From assembly GCA_028280415.1 (NCBI GenBank), contig JANQLV010000051.1, positions 124,001 to 188,000 on the forward strand: 64,000 nt of DNA, read 5' to 3'. The notes beneath the pieces were generated by a model that did not search any database, was not told the origin of the DNA, and saw only the letters and a program-made list of their open reading frames with translations. Both the position numbers and the translations under genes were made by a program. This document shows positions 43,476-52,491 of this stretch, in pieces (the first letter of the stretch is position 1; each line of letters starts with the position of its first letter). The DNA comes from Saprospiraceae bacterium (GTDB lineage Bacteria > Bacteroidota > Bacteroidia > Chitinophagales > Saprospiraceae).

Positions 43476-44939
43476 ATGAAAAATACTATTTCAAAACTCC
43501 AGAAGCTGTTCCTCTTTACAAGTCTTTTAGGTTTTGCCATTTCTTGTGTCGGGCAAAAAGATAAGCTTGGAACAGCAAATGCCATTCCAGGGAATCGCTA
43601 CTTGGATTCTTTACGAGTAGCTAAAGCAAGTCCGGGAATCTCCGCGGCCATTGCGGTTAAGGGGAAAACGATCTGGGAATACGGATCGGGATTTTCCAAT
43701 ATTGGTGAAAAGAAAAAAGCAAGCCCTAATACCGTATACAGAATTGCCTCTGTATCAAAATTGATTACTACGGCAGCAATTGCTAAAATGGTACAAAATA
43801 AGAGACTGGATTTTTCTGATGATGTAAATGCTTTTTTTAAACTTTCAGATCAAAAAATAAGTATAGAACAGGTTCTTTCCCATACCTCAGGAATAAGACA
43901 TTACAGATACAATGAGAAGGTAGAGAATTATCCACATTATGATAATGTTGTTGATGCAACAGCAGTTTTTATAAACGATCCTTTAGAGTTTAATCCGGGG
44001 GAAAAGTTTGGGTATTCAAGTTATGGAATTGATTTACTTGGAGCCATCATTGAAAAAGTATCGAAGCAATCCTTCGAGCAATATGTGCAGGATCATGTTC
44101 TGAAACCTTTAAAAATGGAAAGCACCTTTTTAAGGCCTCCTCAAAGCAGTCATCAGCACTTGTCTGAATTTTATGCTAATGAGCAAAATTTGGTTCCCGA
44201 TATTGATTTAAGTTATAACATTCCGGGCGGAGGTATGTATTCCACGGTAAAGGACTTAGTAGCATTTGGAAATGCTTTTTTATCAGATGATTATATAAGT
44301 AAGCCCATCAAAGAAAAGTTATTTACCAAAGCAAAGCTCAATAATGGCAATGAGGTAAACTACGGTTTAGGCTGGATTGTACAAGAAATGGATGATGGTT
44401 CGGAAGTGTATTATCATGACGGTCATATGGACGGTACACATTCAATACTAGCTATTTACCCCAAATATCATTTAAGCATTGCCATGATTTCCAACAGGGG
44501 AAGTAATTGGGGACTACCTGAGGCACTGGACTTATCCTGCAGGGTTTATGGAATTGAAAAATGTCCTGAAATAATTGCAGAACAGGAAAAAGACCCTCAG
44601 TTTATCATGCAAATGTTTCAAAACTTGAGTGCGAATTTTGATGACTTCAGAAATGCGATAAGCAATGGAAATCAAGTTAAACTGGAGCAGTTACTCGCTT
44701 CAAACTTTAAAAGTGATTCGTGGCCGGATAAAAAAGCATTCATTGCCTTTTTAATGACCCTTGGAAATAAGCATGAAGTATATGATGTTGATATTAGTGT
44801 AAAGGGAATGAACAATGGCGATAAAGCTTTCATCAAAAACCTAAGATTTCAAGAACATTATAAGGATAAAAGCTGGTATTTGATTTATACCTTATCTGAA
44901 GATCAATGGTTAATAAGCTCTATAGAGGTTTTTGAATGA
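43476..44939 (+). CDS. beta-lactamase-fold serine hydrolase (lipoprotein)
   Basis: A 487-residue class-C-type serine hydrolase. Signal and lipobox: LLGFAISC (Cys24). Nucleophile motif SVSK (92-95), Tyr motif YSSYG, and HDGHMDG as the third element. The C-terminal ~120 residues form an extra NTF2-like domain (FRNAISNGNQVKLEQLLASNF to the end), related in type to the preceding gene. I chose ATG 43476, which starts the signal peptide; an ATG at 43431 overlapping the upstream stop adds 15 residues. Family members are D-amino-acid peptidases or esterases. Confidence 0.88.
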   Translation: MKNTISKLQKLFLFTSLLGFAISCVGQKDKLGTANAIPGNRYLDSLRVAKASPGISAAIAVKGKTIWEYGSGFSNIGEKKKASPNTVYRIASVSKLITTAAIAKMVQNKRLDFSDDVNAFFKLSDQKISIEQVLSHTSGIRHYRYNEKVENYPHYDNVVDATAVFINDPLEFNPGEKFGYSSYGIDLLGAIIEKVSKQSFEQYVQDHVLKPLKMESTFLRPPQSSHQHLSEFYANEQNLVPDIDLSYNIPGGGMYSTVKDLVAFGNAFLSDDYISKPIKEKLFTKAKLNNGNEVNYGLGWIVQEMDDGSEVYYHDGHMDGTHSILAIYPKYHLSIAMISNRGSNWGLPEALDLSCRVYGIEKCPEIIAEQEKDPQFIMQMFQNLSANFDDFRNAISNGNQVKLEQLLASNFKSDSWPDKKAFIAFLMTLGNKHEVYDVDISVKGMNNGDKAFIKNLRFQEHYKDKSWYLIYTLSEDQWLISSIEVFE

Positions 44940-45121
44940 AATTTGTAAAATTGCAAGGCTGCAGAATATGACGTTTTTCCAGAAGCAAGGAATTATTAAT
45001 GCCACATCCCTGGAAGTTTAAGATGCTGTTTTCAAATTAATGAAGCTATTCGCTGGTTTGTCTAAGGAATTAAAAACAACTTCAGACTATATATTTTCAA
45101 TCATATTAAAACCACCAGTCA

Positions 45122-46930
45122 ATGAAAAAAGCACTTAACATCTGTCTAATAGCTGTATTATTCTTTGTTAGTTGCAGCAAACCCGATCAGAAAGATTATA
45201 GTGTAAAAAAACGCAATTCCATCTCCAAGATACCAACAGATAATGGGGACTCCATTTCCATTCAGGATTTAATGAAACAGAGAGGTCTTAAAGGGTTAAG
45301 TGTTGCTGTTTTTGAAGATTATAATATTATATGGTCAGACACCTGGGGCCTTAAACACGATTCTGTACCACTAGATAAAAATACGGCCTTTTCCACTGCC
45401 TCAATATCAAAACCAATTACCGCTACATTATTCGCAATACTGGAGGAAAAAGGGCAAATAGATTTAAAGGTCCCGGTTAATAATTATCTCAAGCGATGGA
45501 AAATACCTGAAAATACGTATACAAAAGAAGTGGATATTACTTTAGAACATTTATTGAGCCATACAGCAGGCACTACACAACACGGTTTTACAGATTTTTA
45601 TGAAGGGGATGTAGTTCCATCAATCCTGGAATCGGTCCAGGGTAAACTACCTGCTTATAATAATAAAGAGATTGATATTCTATTTAAGCCAGGATCAAAT
45701 TGGAAATATAGTGGTGGTGGTTATACCATAGCCATGATGGCATTAGAGGATCACCTTGGAAAGTCATTAGCTGATTTAGCTCAGGAATATATTTTCGCAC
45801 CTTTGAATTTGCAAAACACTACTATGAAGCAACCTAATGAACCGGGGTTCCTGGAAAACGTGGCAAAAGCACATAATGATCAGGGAAAAATAATAAGTAC
45901 CGGAATTCCCATTACTCCCCAGGTTTCGGCTTCAGGTTTATGGTCTACCCCATCAGATATGGCTATGATATTAATCGAAATCCAAAAAGCTTTAAATGGA
46001 CTAGAGTCAAAAATAATTTCAAAGAATGTAGCAAAAAGAATGACCGATATTGTCACTTTAAAAGTGATGCGGGGATGGAGCCTGGGCTGGGACCGCAGAG
46101 CTGCATATGGAAATCTGGATTGGTTTTCCCACGGAGGGGCCAATACGGGAATTGGCGGACATGTGTATGCAACGATGAAAGGAGGGAAAGGAATAGCCCT
46201 ATTTGGCAATGGTCCAAATTCAATCCGTATACCAATCTTAGATCAGTTAAGAGATAATATCATAAAAAGCCATCAATGGACTTTGCCACTAGACACAAGC
46301 AATAAAAAAGAACTACCCGCTTCTTTAATTTCAAAAATTAAAGGCCGTTATCAGGATTTGAATTTTGGGGAACTATTTGAACTTAAAGAGGAAAATGGGG
46401 AAATGTATATTCCAGTCTTTTTTGGAGGCAAAAGAAACAAATTAGTTTACGTTGGTGATAACTCGTTTATTACTAATGAAGTTTCCGGCAAATTAAAATT
46501 TATTGATAGAAATAATACCATTGAGATTGAATATTCCAGGGGTCCGCAAGTACCTTCTGTGATATTGTTTGAAATGATAAAAGGAAAAACACCTAGTGAA
46601 TTAGCACTTGAAAACAAATGCGAGGAAGCATTAGCTGCTTATAAAGAGCTTAAAAGCAAAATCCCTCAAAATATGATCGTTCAGGAATCAACTATTAATA
46701 GTTTTGGCTACCAACAGCTAAATCAGGAAAAGTATGATATCGCCCTGTGTATTTTCAAAATCAATACAGAATTATACCCTAATAGTGCAAACGTTTTCGA
46801 TAGCTTGGCCGAAGCTTATATGCTTTCAGGGGATAAGACCAATGCTATTAAGTTTTATAAAAAATCATTAGAGTTAAATCCGAAGAACAGCAATGCTATT
46901 GACATGATTAATAAAATGTCTGAGCAATAA
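45122..46930 (+). CDS. beta-lactamase-fold serine hydrolase with TPR tail (lipoprotein)
   Basis: A 602-residue lipoprotein (LIAVLFFVSC, Cys18). The serine hydrolase core has SISK (94-97), YSGGGY as the second motif and SHGGANTGIGG as the third. A beta-rich linker (about 395-490) is followed by C-terminal TPR repeats (YDIALCIFKINTELYPNSAN, DKTNAIKFYKKSLELNPKNS). It is separated from the first hydrolase by 182 bp with no obvious terminator. It probably acts on peptidoglycan fragments or esters in the periplasm. Confidence 0.88.
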   Translation: MKKALNICLIAVLFFVSCSKPDQKDYSVKKRNSISKIPTDNGDSISIQDLMKQRGLKGLSVAVFEDYNIIWSDTWGLKHDSVPLDKNTAFSTASISKPITATLFAILEEKGQIDLKVPVNNYLKRWKIPENTYTKEVDITLEHLLSHTAGTTQHGFTDFYEGDVVPSILESVQGKLPAYNNKEIDILFKPGSNWKYSGGGYTIAMMALEDHLGKSLADLAQEYIFAPLNLQNTTMKQPNEPGFLENVAKAHNDQGKIISTGIPITPQVSASGLWSTPSDMAMILIEIQKALNGLESKIISKNVAKRMTDIVTLKVMRGWSLGWDRRAAYGNLDWFSHGGANTGIGGHVYATMKGGKGIALFGNGPNSIRIPILDQLRDNIIKSHQWTLPLDTSNKKELPASLISKIKGRYQDLNFGELFELKEENGEMYIPVFFGGKRNKLVYVGDNSFITNEVSGKLKFIDRNNTIEIEYSRGPQVPSVILFEMIKGKTPSELALENKCEEALAAYKELKSKIPQNMIVQESTINSFGYQQLNQEKYDIALCIFKINTELYPNSANVFDSLAEAYMLSGDKTNAIKFYKKSLELNPKNSNAIDMINKMSEQ

Positions 46931-47002
46931 AATGTTAATCGTTTTTTAGTCAAAATCAGGAAAAAGACAAAGGCTGAGGATTTGGCCTACGAGTAGTTTC
47001 TT

Positions 47003-47024
47003 ATATCCATTTGAAAATGGATAT
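47003..47024 (+). terminator. hairpin after the TPR serine hydrolase gene
   Basis: ATATCCATTT/AAATGGATAT are exact inverted 10-bp arms around GA, 72 bp after the stop. The tail (TCGGTTCCTTCC) is only partly T-rich, so it is a weak terminator or a binding site. Confidence 0.4.
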
Positions 47025-47078
47025 TCGGTTCCTTCCTGCGATTAATTAAGGCAGTTTACTATTTAAAATTCTAACACC

Positions 47079-47861
47079 ATGAAAATTAAACCAATAGGAA
47101 AAATCCTCTTCACTTTGGCTATCGCCTATCTTGGATTAGGTGCACTTATTGAAGTCCAAAACACCACACTATCTGATGAGTTCAATGATCCCAAGTCATT
47201 ATCCCAATGGGAACGCTTTTACCAGACTGAGCAATGGCCGGATATGATGAAACGCATTGAAATAAAAGACGGAATGCTCATCATGGAACCCAATACCTGT
47301 GGTTGGTATGCGGATTATCATGCACCCTTTATTTTCAAAGAAGTCACAGGAAACTTTACCGCAATCACCCGGTTAAAAGTGAGTGGACTCACTTCTGCTG
47401 TTCCCAAAACCACCTGGTCCCTTTCCGGGATTATGATAAGAGCTCCCAGAAATATTACCAGTAAAACCTGGAGCGCAAATGGTGAAAACTGGATGTTCTT
47501 AACTACCGGTTTTGCGGATGATCTAAAGCAACCCGTTTTTGAAACCAAAACAACGGCTAATAGTAAATCAAAGCTTAAACTACATCCCAATAAATTGGAT
47601 TGGGTAAGTTTAAAGATTGATAGAAAAGGAGGAGTGTTTACCTTATTTTACAGATACGATGAACAAGACGAGTGGACACAAATTGAAACATTTGTGAGAA
47701 ATGACCTGCCCCAAACACTACAGGTTGGCTTAAATGCTTATACAGATTTTTATTCCGCAGGGAAAGAATTGATGAGCGATTATTTCAAATATAATACTAC
47801 AGTAGTCAACTATGGGAAACCAGATTTGCGGGTCAAAGTAGATTATTTCAGAATACAATAA
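47079..47861 (+). CDS. secreted DUF1349-like (concanavalin-fold) protein
   Basis: A 260-residue exported protein with an uncleaved or weakly cleaved signal (ILFTLAIAYLGLGALIEV). The mature part follows the DUF1349/laminin-G-like pattern: LSDEFNDPKSLSQWERF, GWYADYHAPFIFKEVTGNFTA, SGIMIRAP, FTLFYRYDEQDEWTQIE, VGLNAYTDF. Such domains bind or are attached to carbohydrate-active enzymes; catalysis is not evident. Confidence 0.75.
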   Translation: MKIKPIGKILFTLAIAYLGLGALIEVQNTTLSDEFNDPKSLSQWERFYQTEQWPDMMKRIEIKDGMLIMEPNTCGWYADYHAPFIFKEVTGNFTAITRLKVSGLTSAVPKTTWSLSGIMIRAPRNITSKTWSANGENWMFLTTGFADDLKQPVFETKTTANSKSKLKLHPNKLDWVSLKIDRKGGVFTLFYRYDEQDEWTQIETFVRNDLPQTLQVGLNAYTDFYSAGKELMSDYFKYNTTVVNYGKPDLRVKVDYFRIQ

Positions 47862-48512
47862 AAACTAAATTACCGGTTGGTCTAATTCGTGTAAGATTGT
47901 CGCATTTTCAAATCCAAATGCAAGGCCTGTTCTAATCAAGGCAAAGCAAAGGGAAGGCTAATTCTACCTGATCCTGTTTCGCTTTTGCCCGCACAGCTAT
48001 ATGCAATCTCCAAGAACAACAAATCCCTTCACTGAAAAAATCGAAAGCCGGCTATTCGTCGATGAAATCATCATTGATCAATATTCTGTGTCATTTTCCT
48101 GATTTTATTACCTACACAAACTACTTTTTTCTATTTTTACACCGCGAAGTAGTTTTGACTATTGTCAAAGGCTTAACCCGAAGTCCAAATGAAGTTTATA
48201 TTGAACTCAAAAAACAATAACTGGTTTAGTCAAACCCTATTTTAAAGCACTTTTACAGCACTATTTTGAAGACAGTAAAACTACTTTGCACTCACTCCCA
48301 CAAATTATCAAAGTGCTGTATACTCGATGCATCTTCTTCATAAGCAAGAAGATGCATTCGTGTTTTAAAAGTATTATCTTCTCTGTCAGATACGAAAAAC
48401 AATTCTTCATCGGAGACGTTTTTTATTAATTAGCCCAAATTTCAAAGCGACTTAGAGATACGGTCCGTTTTGTAAATTAGGGGCTTGTATCAGGCTTGAT
48501 AATAGTTCAAAT
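47862..48512. other. 651-bp intergenic region with several inverted repeats
   Basis: No credible ORF on either strand. It contains CAAACTACTT with AAGTAGTTTTG (48117-48126 and 48147-48157, one bulge), TACAGCACT with AGTGCTGTA (48254-48262 and 48312-48320), and the terminator-like hairpin at 48325-48360. It may hold a non-coding RNA ending near 48360, a decayed gene, or a long leader of the ABC gene. Confidence 0.5.
48325..48360 (+). terminator. strong hairpin, terminator-like
   Basis: A perfect 12-bp stem ATGCATCTTCTT/AAGAAGATGCAT (48327-48338, 48346-48357) with a 7-nt loop, extendable by two pairs across one bulge, then TGTTTTAAAAG. It is 460 bp after the nearest plus-strand stop and 150 bp before the ABC gene. 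Confidence 0.55.
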
Positions 48513-50327
48513 ATGGCAACATCAGACAAGATTGACTGGAAATCCAACTTTCTGGCTTTAAAATATATCCCCCGGTTTTTTAAATTAATCTGGCAAACTA
48601 ATAGGCGCCTGTTTTTACTCAACGTCAGTGTAAGGATCGTAAAATCCATATTACCGGTACTATTATTATGGGTTGGCAAACTGATCATTGATGAAGTCAT
48701 TCTACAGGCCTCGGCCAGTGTAAAAGATTATTCGCACATTTGGTTTCTCCTTGGAGTCGAGCTGGCACTTGCCGTTTTATCCAACTTGTTGAGTCGTGTA
48801 ATCGGCCTGACCGATGGTTTACTGGGGGATTTGTATTCCAATAAATCTTCAGTAGAACTAATTCAGAAATCAGCGACTATGCAACTCAGTCAATTGGAAG
48901 ATGCTAATTTTTATGACAAACTCGAACGGGCCCGGCGTCAGACAACCAATCGCGTCACCCTAATGTCCACAGTGCTTAGTCAGGCTCAGGATATTATTAC
49001 GGTTATTTCGCTCATCACCGGTTTGATCGTTTTTCAGCCCTTTCTGATTTTACTACTGCTAATCGCCATTATCCCATCATTTTTAAATGAAATCAAGTTT
49101 AGCCGCTATAGTTATTCCCTGGTGCGGTCCTGGACCCCTGAGCGCCGGGAACTCGATTATCTTAGGTATATCGGTGCAAGTGATGTAACGGCAAAGGAAA
49201 TTAAACTATTCAGTCTGGCAGACTTCATCAGTAATCGCTTTTCCAAACTGGCGAATAAATATTATCTGGCTAACCGGGCGCTAGCGATCAAACGGGCCGT
49301 TTGGGGAAGCATTTTTAACATTATTGGTGACATCTCTTATTATGCAGCTTATGTCATCATTGTGATCAGAACGGTTACCGGTATTATCACGATCGGGGAC
49401 CTGACTTTCCTCGCAGGTTCATTCAGAAGTCTGCGCAACCAGCTTCAAACCATCTTCCAGCGGTTTACCCGGATTACCGAAAGCGCGCTTTATTTAAAGG
49501 ACTATTTTGATTTCATGGACATTGAGCATGAACAAGCTCCGGACACTGCAAATACAGCCCCGAGCCTGCCTATCAAAGAAGGCTTCGTTTTCGAAAATTT
49601 ATCCTTTAAATATCCGGAATCTGATCAATATGTTTTAAAAAATATCAGTTTCACTTTAAGAGCCGGAGAAAAGATGGCTTTGGTTGGTGAAAACGGAGCG
49701 GGTAAAACTACCTTGATCAAATTACTACTCCGGATGTATGAACCAACGGAAGGCAGAATCTTACTGGATGGCCAGGACATCCGCAATTTTGATCCCGGAA
49801 AATATCAAAAAGTCTTTGGCGTCATTTTTCAGGATTTTGTACGATATCATTTTACTGCTAAGGAAAATATTGCTGTAGGAAAGATTGATGAACTTAGCAA
49901 TCAGGAACAAATAGAATACGCTGCTCATAAAAGTCTTGCCAATCAAGTAATCGAAACTTTACCCGACAGATACGAACAACAATTGGGAAAACGTTTTCAT
50001 CAGGGGAAGGAACTTTCCGGCGGACAATGGCAGAAGGTTGCACTTGCCAGAGCTTATATGAAAAATGCAGAAGTAATCGTACTGGATGAGCCAACCGCCG
50101 CATTGGATGCCCGCGCCGAATTCGAAGCCTTTCAAAGATTCACAGAACTCTCCGAAGGTAAAACGGCAGTACTGATTTCCCACCGTTTTAGTACCGTCCG
50201 GATGGCCGACCGTATTCTTGTATTGAAAAACGGAGGTATTCTCGAGCTTGGCACCCATGAAGAACTGATATCGAATCAAGGTTTATATGCCGAACTTTTT
50301 AACTACCAGGCACAGGGCTATCGCTAA
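48513..50327 (+). CDS. ABC exporter with fused permease and ATPase (MsbA/HlyB type)
   Basis: A 604-residue half exporter. Residues about 35-320 hold the six-helix membrane domain; the ATPase follows with Walker A GENGAGKTT (392-400), Q-loop IFQDFV, signature LSGGQWQK, Walker B VIVLDEPTAALD and H-loop LISHRFSTVR. The signature QWQ variant is common in this group of unassigned exporters. It would work as a homodimer; the substrate is unknown. It is monocistronic. Confidence 0.93.
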   Translation: MATSDKIDWKSNFLALKYIPRFFKLIWQTNRRLFLLNVSVRIVKSILPVLLLWVGKLIIDEVILQASASVKDYSHIWFLLGVELALAVLSNLLSRVIGLTDGLLGDLYSNKSSVELIQKSATMQLSQLEDANFYDKLERARRQTTNRVTLMSTVLSQAQDIITVISLITGLIVFQPFLILLLLIAIIPSFLNEIKFSRYSYSLVRSWTPERRELDYLRYIGASDVTAKEIKLFSLADFISNRFSKLANKYYLANRALAIKRAVWGSIFNIIGDISYYAAYVIIVIRTVTGIITIGDLTFLAGSFRSLRNQLQTIFQRFTRITESALYLKDYFDFMDIEHEQAPDTANTAPSLPIKEGFVFENLSFKYPESDQYVLKNISFTLRAGEKMALVGENGAGKTTLIKLLLRMYEPTEGRILLDGQDIRNFDPGKYQKVFGVIFQDFVRYHFTAKENIAVGKIDELSNQEQIEYAAHKSLANQVIETLPDRYEQQLGKRFHQGKELSGGQWQKVALARAYMKNAEVIVLDEPTAALDARAEFEAFQRFTELSEGKTAVLISHRFSTVRMADRILVLKNGGILELGTHEELISNQGLYAELFNYQAQGYR

Positions 50328-50477
50328 ATTCAAGAATAAACTTTTTGTTAAATTTTAAAAATATTTTGTTTTAAATATATATTTTTCTACATTCGCTCAA
50401 GCTTATAACGCTACTCACATACATGCATCCGCATAACATATTCGGTAATCAATTTTTAAACTATAAAACTTTTTAAC

Positions 50478-50855
50478 ATGAGTTATCTCAAAAAAGCACA
50501 AGACTTTCAGCAAATGCAAGGTCAAGGGCAAACAATGGAAGCCTTTGAAAAATATTACGCGGAAGATTGTAGAGTCATTGAAATGCCTACAGGTGAAATT
50601 CGGGAAGGCAAAGCAGCTCAACGAACAGCAATTAACGAATGGTTCGCAATGGTCAAAGAATTTCACGGGGGAGGTGTAACTTCGATTACTTCGAACGAAG
50701 AGGATGGTATTACCTGTTGTGAATCCTGGTTCGATATCACCTTCCAGGACGGTAACCGTCGAAAGATGCAGGAGGTAGGAGTACAAAAATGGAGAGGAGA
50801 TCAGATCATTGAAGAGAAATTTTACTACCATATGCCTGCAATGCCTGAGCAATAG
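50478..50855 (+). CDS. SnoaL/NTF2-like small protein
   Basis: A 125-residue cytoplasmic NTF2-like protein: FEKYYAEDCRVIEMPTGEIREGKAA, then strands CESWFDITFQDGNRRKM and VQKWRGDQIIEEKFYYHM, the SnoaL pattern. The family includes isomerases and hydrolases, but many members have no known activity. It has its own terminator. Confidence 0.85.
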   Translation: MSYLKKAQDFQQMQGQGQTMEAFEKYYAEDCRVIEMPTGEIREGKAAQRTAINEWFAMVKEFHGGGVTSITSNEEDGITCCESWFDITFQDGNRRKMQEVGVQKWRGDQIIEEKFYYHMPAMPEQ

Positions 50856-50888
50856 TTTTACAGACCAAAGAACTCCAAAAAACCTTAT

Positions 50889-50928
50889 ATGCGGTCTTGT
50901 CTCTTCTGCCTGACCGCATTCTTTTTCT
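50889..50928 (+). terminator. intrinsic terminator after the SnoaL-like gene
   Basis: Perfect 8-bp stem ATGCGGTC/GACCGCAT (50889-50896, 50912-50919), 15-nt loop, then TCTTTTTCT. The rest of the 347-bp gap to 51202 holds only one further hairpin (51149-51172). Confidence 0.85.
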
Positions 50929-51148
50929 AATCCGATCAAACCGAAGTTTTATCCATCTCTGGAATCCCGCCTAATCGCCGCATTATTCTCGTTTCAAATG
51001 TTTTGGTATCATTACTTTCCCGGTACATTTAGCCGAATACAGCACAAGAATTCAGCATTTATGCCTATTTTAATACAATAACCTTGATGAATCTGTAAAT
51101 CAACACATTACAGCAAGCATTTCCATCGGTGAAATACCCGAAACAAAC

Positions 51149-51172
51149 CCTGGTTTTGGCGGAAAAACCAGG
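51149..51172. repeat. hairpin in the leader of the GNAT gene
   Basis: CCTGGTTTT/AAAACCAGG, a perfect 9-bp stem with a 6-nt loop, ending 30 bp before the ATG at 51203. It is probably a leader stem or weak terminator; no T-run follows. Confidence 0.5.
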
Positions 51173-51202
51173 AAAATACGCTCTGGAGAATCAACTGGTT
51201 CT

Positions 51203-51658
51203 ATGAAAATACAAATTATTAAAACAGATACTTCGGATGAAAGATTTCTGGTGCTCGAACGCTTACTTGATGTCGAGCTTTTAGAAGAATTTCCGGAATC
51301 CATGCATCAATATGCCCCTCATAATAAATTCAAAGCACCTATCAAGACCATTTTATTATGTACTGAAAATAACCGTCCCGTAGCTTGTGGTGCATTCAAA
51401 GAACTCGGTGATCATGTTGAAATTAAACGAATGTTTGTACATCCTGCATATCGGGGCAAAGGGTACAGTAAAATAGTGCTTGAAGAACTCGAACAATGGG
51501 CCCGATCCAATAATTATGATTATGCAAAACTGGAAACAGGAGATAAATTAAAACCAGCCATTCAGCTTTATCAGTCCGCAGGCTATCGCATTATGCCTAA
51601 CTATGGCCCTTACGTTGATCTGGATACGAGTATTTGCATGAAAAAGAATTTAAAATAA
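51203..51658 (+). CDS. GNAT family N-acetyltransferase
   Basis: A 151-residue acetyltransferase. CGAFKELGDHVEIKRMFVHP leads to the acetyl-CoA loop AYRGKGYSKIVLEELE, and AKLETGDKLKPAIQLYQSAGY is the usual C-terminal segment. The combination resembles small cytoplasmic GNATs that modify amino acids or amines; the substrate is unknown. It stands alone. Confidence 0.9.
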   Translation: MKIQIIKTDTSDERFLVLERLLDVELLEEFPESMHQYAPHNKFKAPIKTILLCTENNRPVACGAFKELGDHVEIKRMFVHPAYRGKGYSKIVLEELEQWARSNNYDYAKLETGDKLKPAIQLYQSAGYRIMPNYGPYVDLDTSICMKKNLK

Positions 51659-51666
51659 CATATTCT

Positions 51667-51689
51667 GTTTTTATTATAAAAATAAAAAC
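51667..51689 (+). terminator. AT-only hairpin after the GNAT gene
   Basis: GTTTTTATT/AATAAAAAC form a 9-bp stem with a 5-nt loop, 8 bp after the stop, followed by ATTTTGTTT. It is weak in energy but well placed. TATATTTG (51698-51705), an exact -7 match, follows and may start the next gene's transcript. Confidence 0.5.
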
Positions 51690-51774
51690 ATTTTGTTTAT
51701 ATTTGGATAGTCGTTATTGTGTCAGAGCCTCTAAAGAAATCTTTTTTACGAAAACTCAATTTTTAACTATAGTA

Positions 51775-51808
51775 CCTGTCAAGAATGAATTTACCATTCT
51801 GGGACAGG
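51775..51808 (+). promoter_or_regulatory. leader hairpin before the DUF1761 gene
   Basis: CCTGTC-A-AGAATG (51775-51787) pairs with CATTCT-GG-GACAGG (51795-51808): 12 bp with one A/GG internal loop and a 7-nt loop. It lies 25 bp before the ATG in the presumed leader. It could control translation or protect the 5' end; it matches no riboswitch I know. Confidence 0.5.
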
Positions 51809-51833
51809 GCTAAACAAACAAAAATCATATATA

Positions 51834-52328
51834 ATGAATTTTATTGTCATCTTCCTAGCTGCACTTATTCCTCTGGCTGTTGGTGCATTTTATTACAGTC
51901 CTGCTCTTTTCCAGAATGCCTGGATGAAAGCCTCAGGTATGACTGAGGAAAAAATGAAAGGCGGAAATATGCTCCTGATCTTTGGATTGACTTATTTGTT
52001 TAGCTTGTTTTTAGCTGGCGCTTTAATAACTTTCACGATTCATCAGGCAGATGTTCCTTCAATCTTCGTAGGGGCCGAAAAATACGGCATTACTGCTGCC
52101 GAAGGAGAAGCTTTTATAAAAGAATTTATGGAAAAATACGGTCATCTCCACCGTAACTTCACACATGGCTTAGTACATGGAATAATTGCTACTATCTTTT
52201 TCATATTTCCGATTATCGCAATCAATTCTCTTTTCGAAAGAAGAAGCTGGAAGTATATACTAATTCACACTGGTTACTGGCTAATTTCTGCATCTCTTAT
52301 GGGAGGTGTCCTATGTCAGTTTTTATAA
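51834..52328 (+). CDS. DUF1761 membrane protein
   Basis: A 164-residue membrane protein with four hydrophobic helices. LAALIPLAVGAFYYSPALFQNAWMKASGMT at the start is the DUF1761 pattern, followed by a helix, a longer soluble loop with KEFMEKYGHLHRNFTHG, and two C-terminal helices. No function is known. Confidence 0.85.
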   Translation: MNFIVIFLAALIPLAVGAFYYSPALFQNAWMKASGMTEEKMKGGNMLLIFGLTYLFSLFLAGALITFTIHQADVPSIFVGAEKYGITAAEGEAFIKEFMEKYGHLHRNFTHGLVHGIIATIFFIFPIIAINSLFERRSWKYILIHTGYWLISASLMGGVLCQFL

Positions 52329-52352
52329 AAATTAATTAGACCGTTTTTAAAT

Positions 52353-52391
52353 CGGGTGGAGGATTGTGTTTTAAACAGACTCCTCCACTCG
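52353..52391 (+). terminator. GC-rich hairpin after the DUF1761 gene
   Basis: CGGGTGGAGGA (52353-52363) pairs with TCCTCCACTCG (52381-52391), 11 bp with one G-T, 17-nt loop, 24 bp after the stop. No T-run follows on either side, so it may need Rho or protect the 3' end. Confidence 0.5.
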
Positions 52392-52491
52392 AAAAGTATT
52401 CGATCATCCTGTTTCCTTTCTCCTTTGCGTCTCTTGTTAAACTCAACGAAATAATCAATTTACTGTTTATTAAACGTAAAATAGTACAAAT

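Noticed and set aside
47902-47921. A T-arm-like word (TTCAAATCC between short inverted arms) considered as a tRNA or integration site.
   Set aside because: No acceptor, D or anticodon arms surround it, and there is no integrase.
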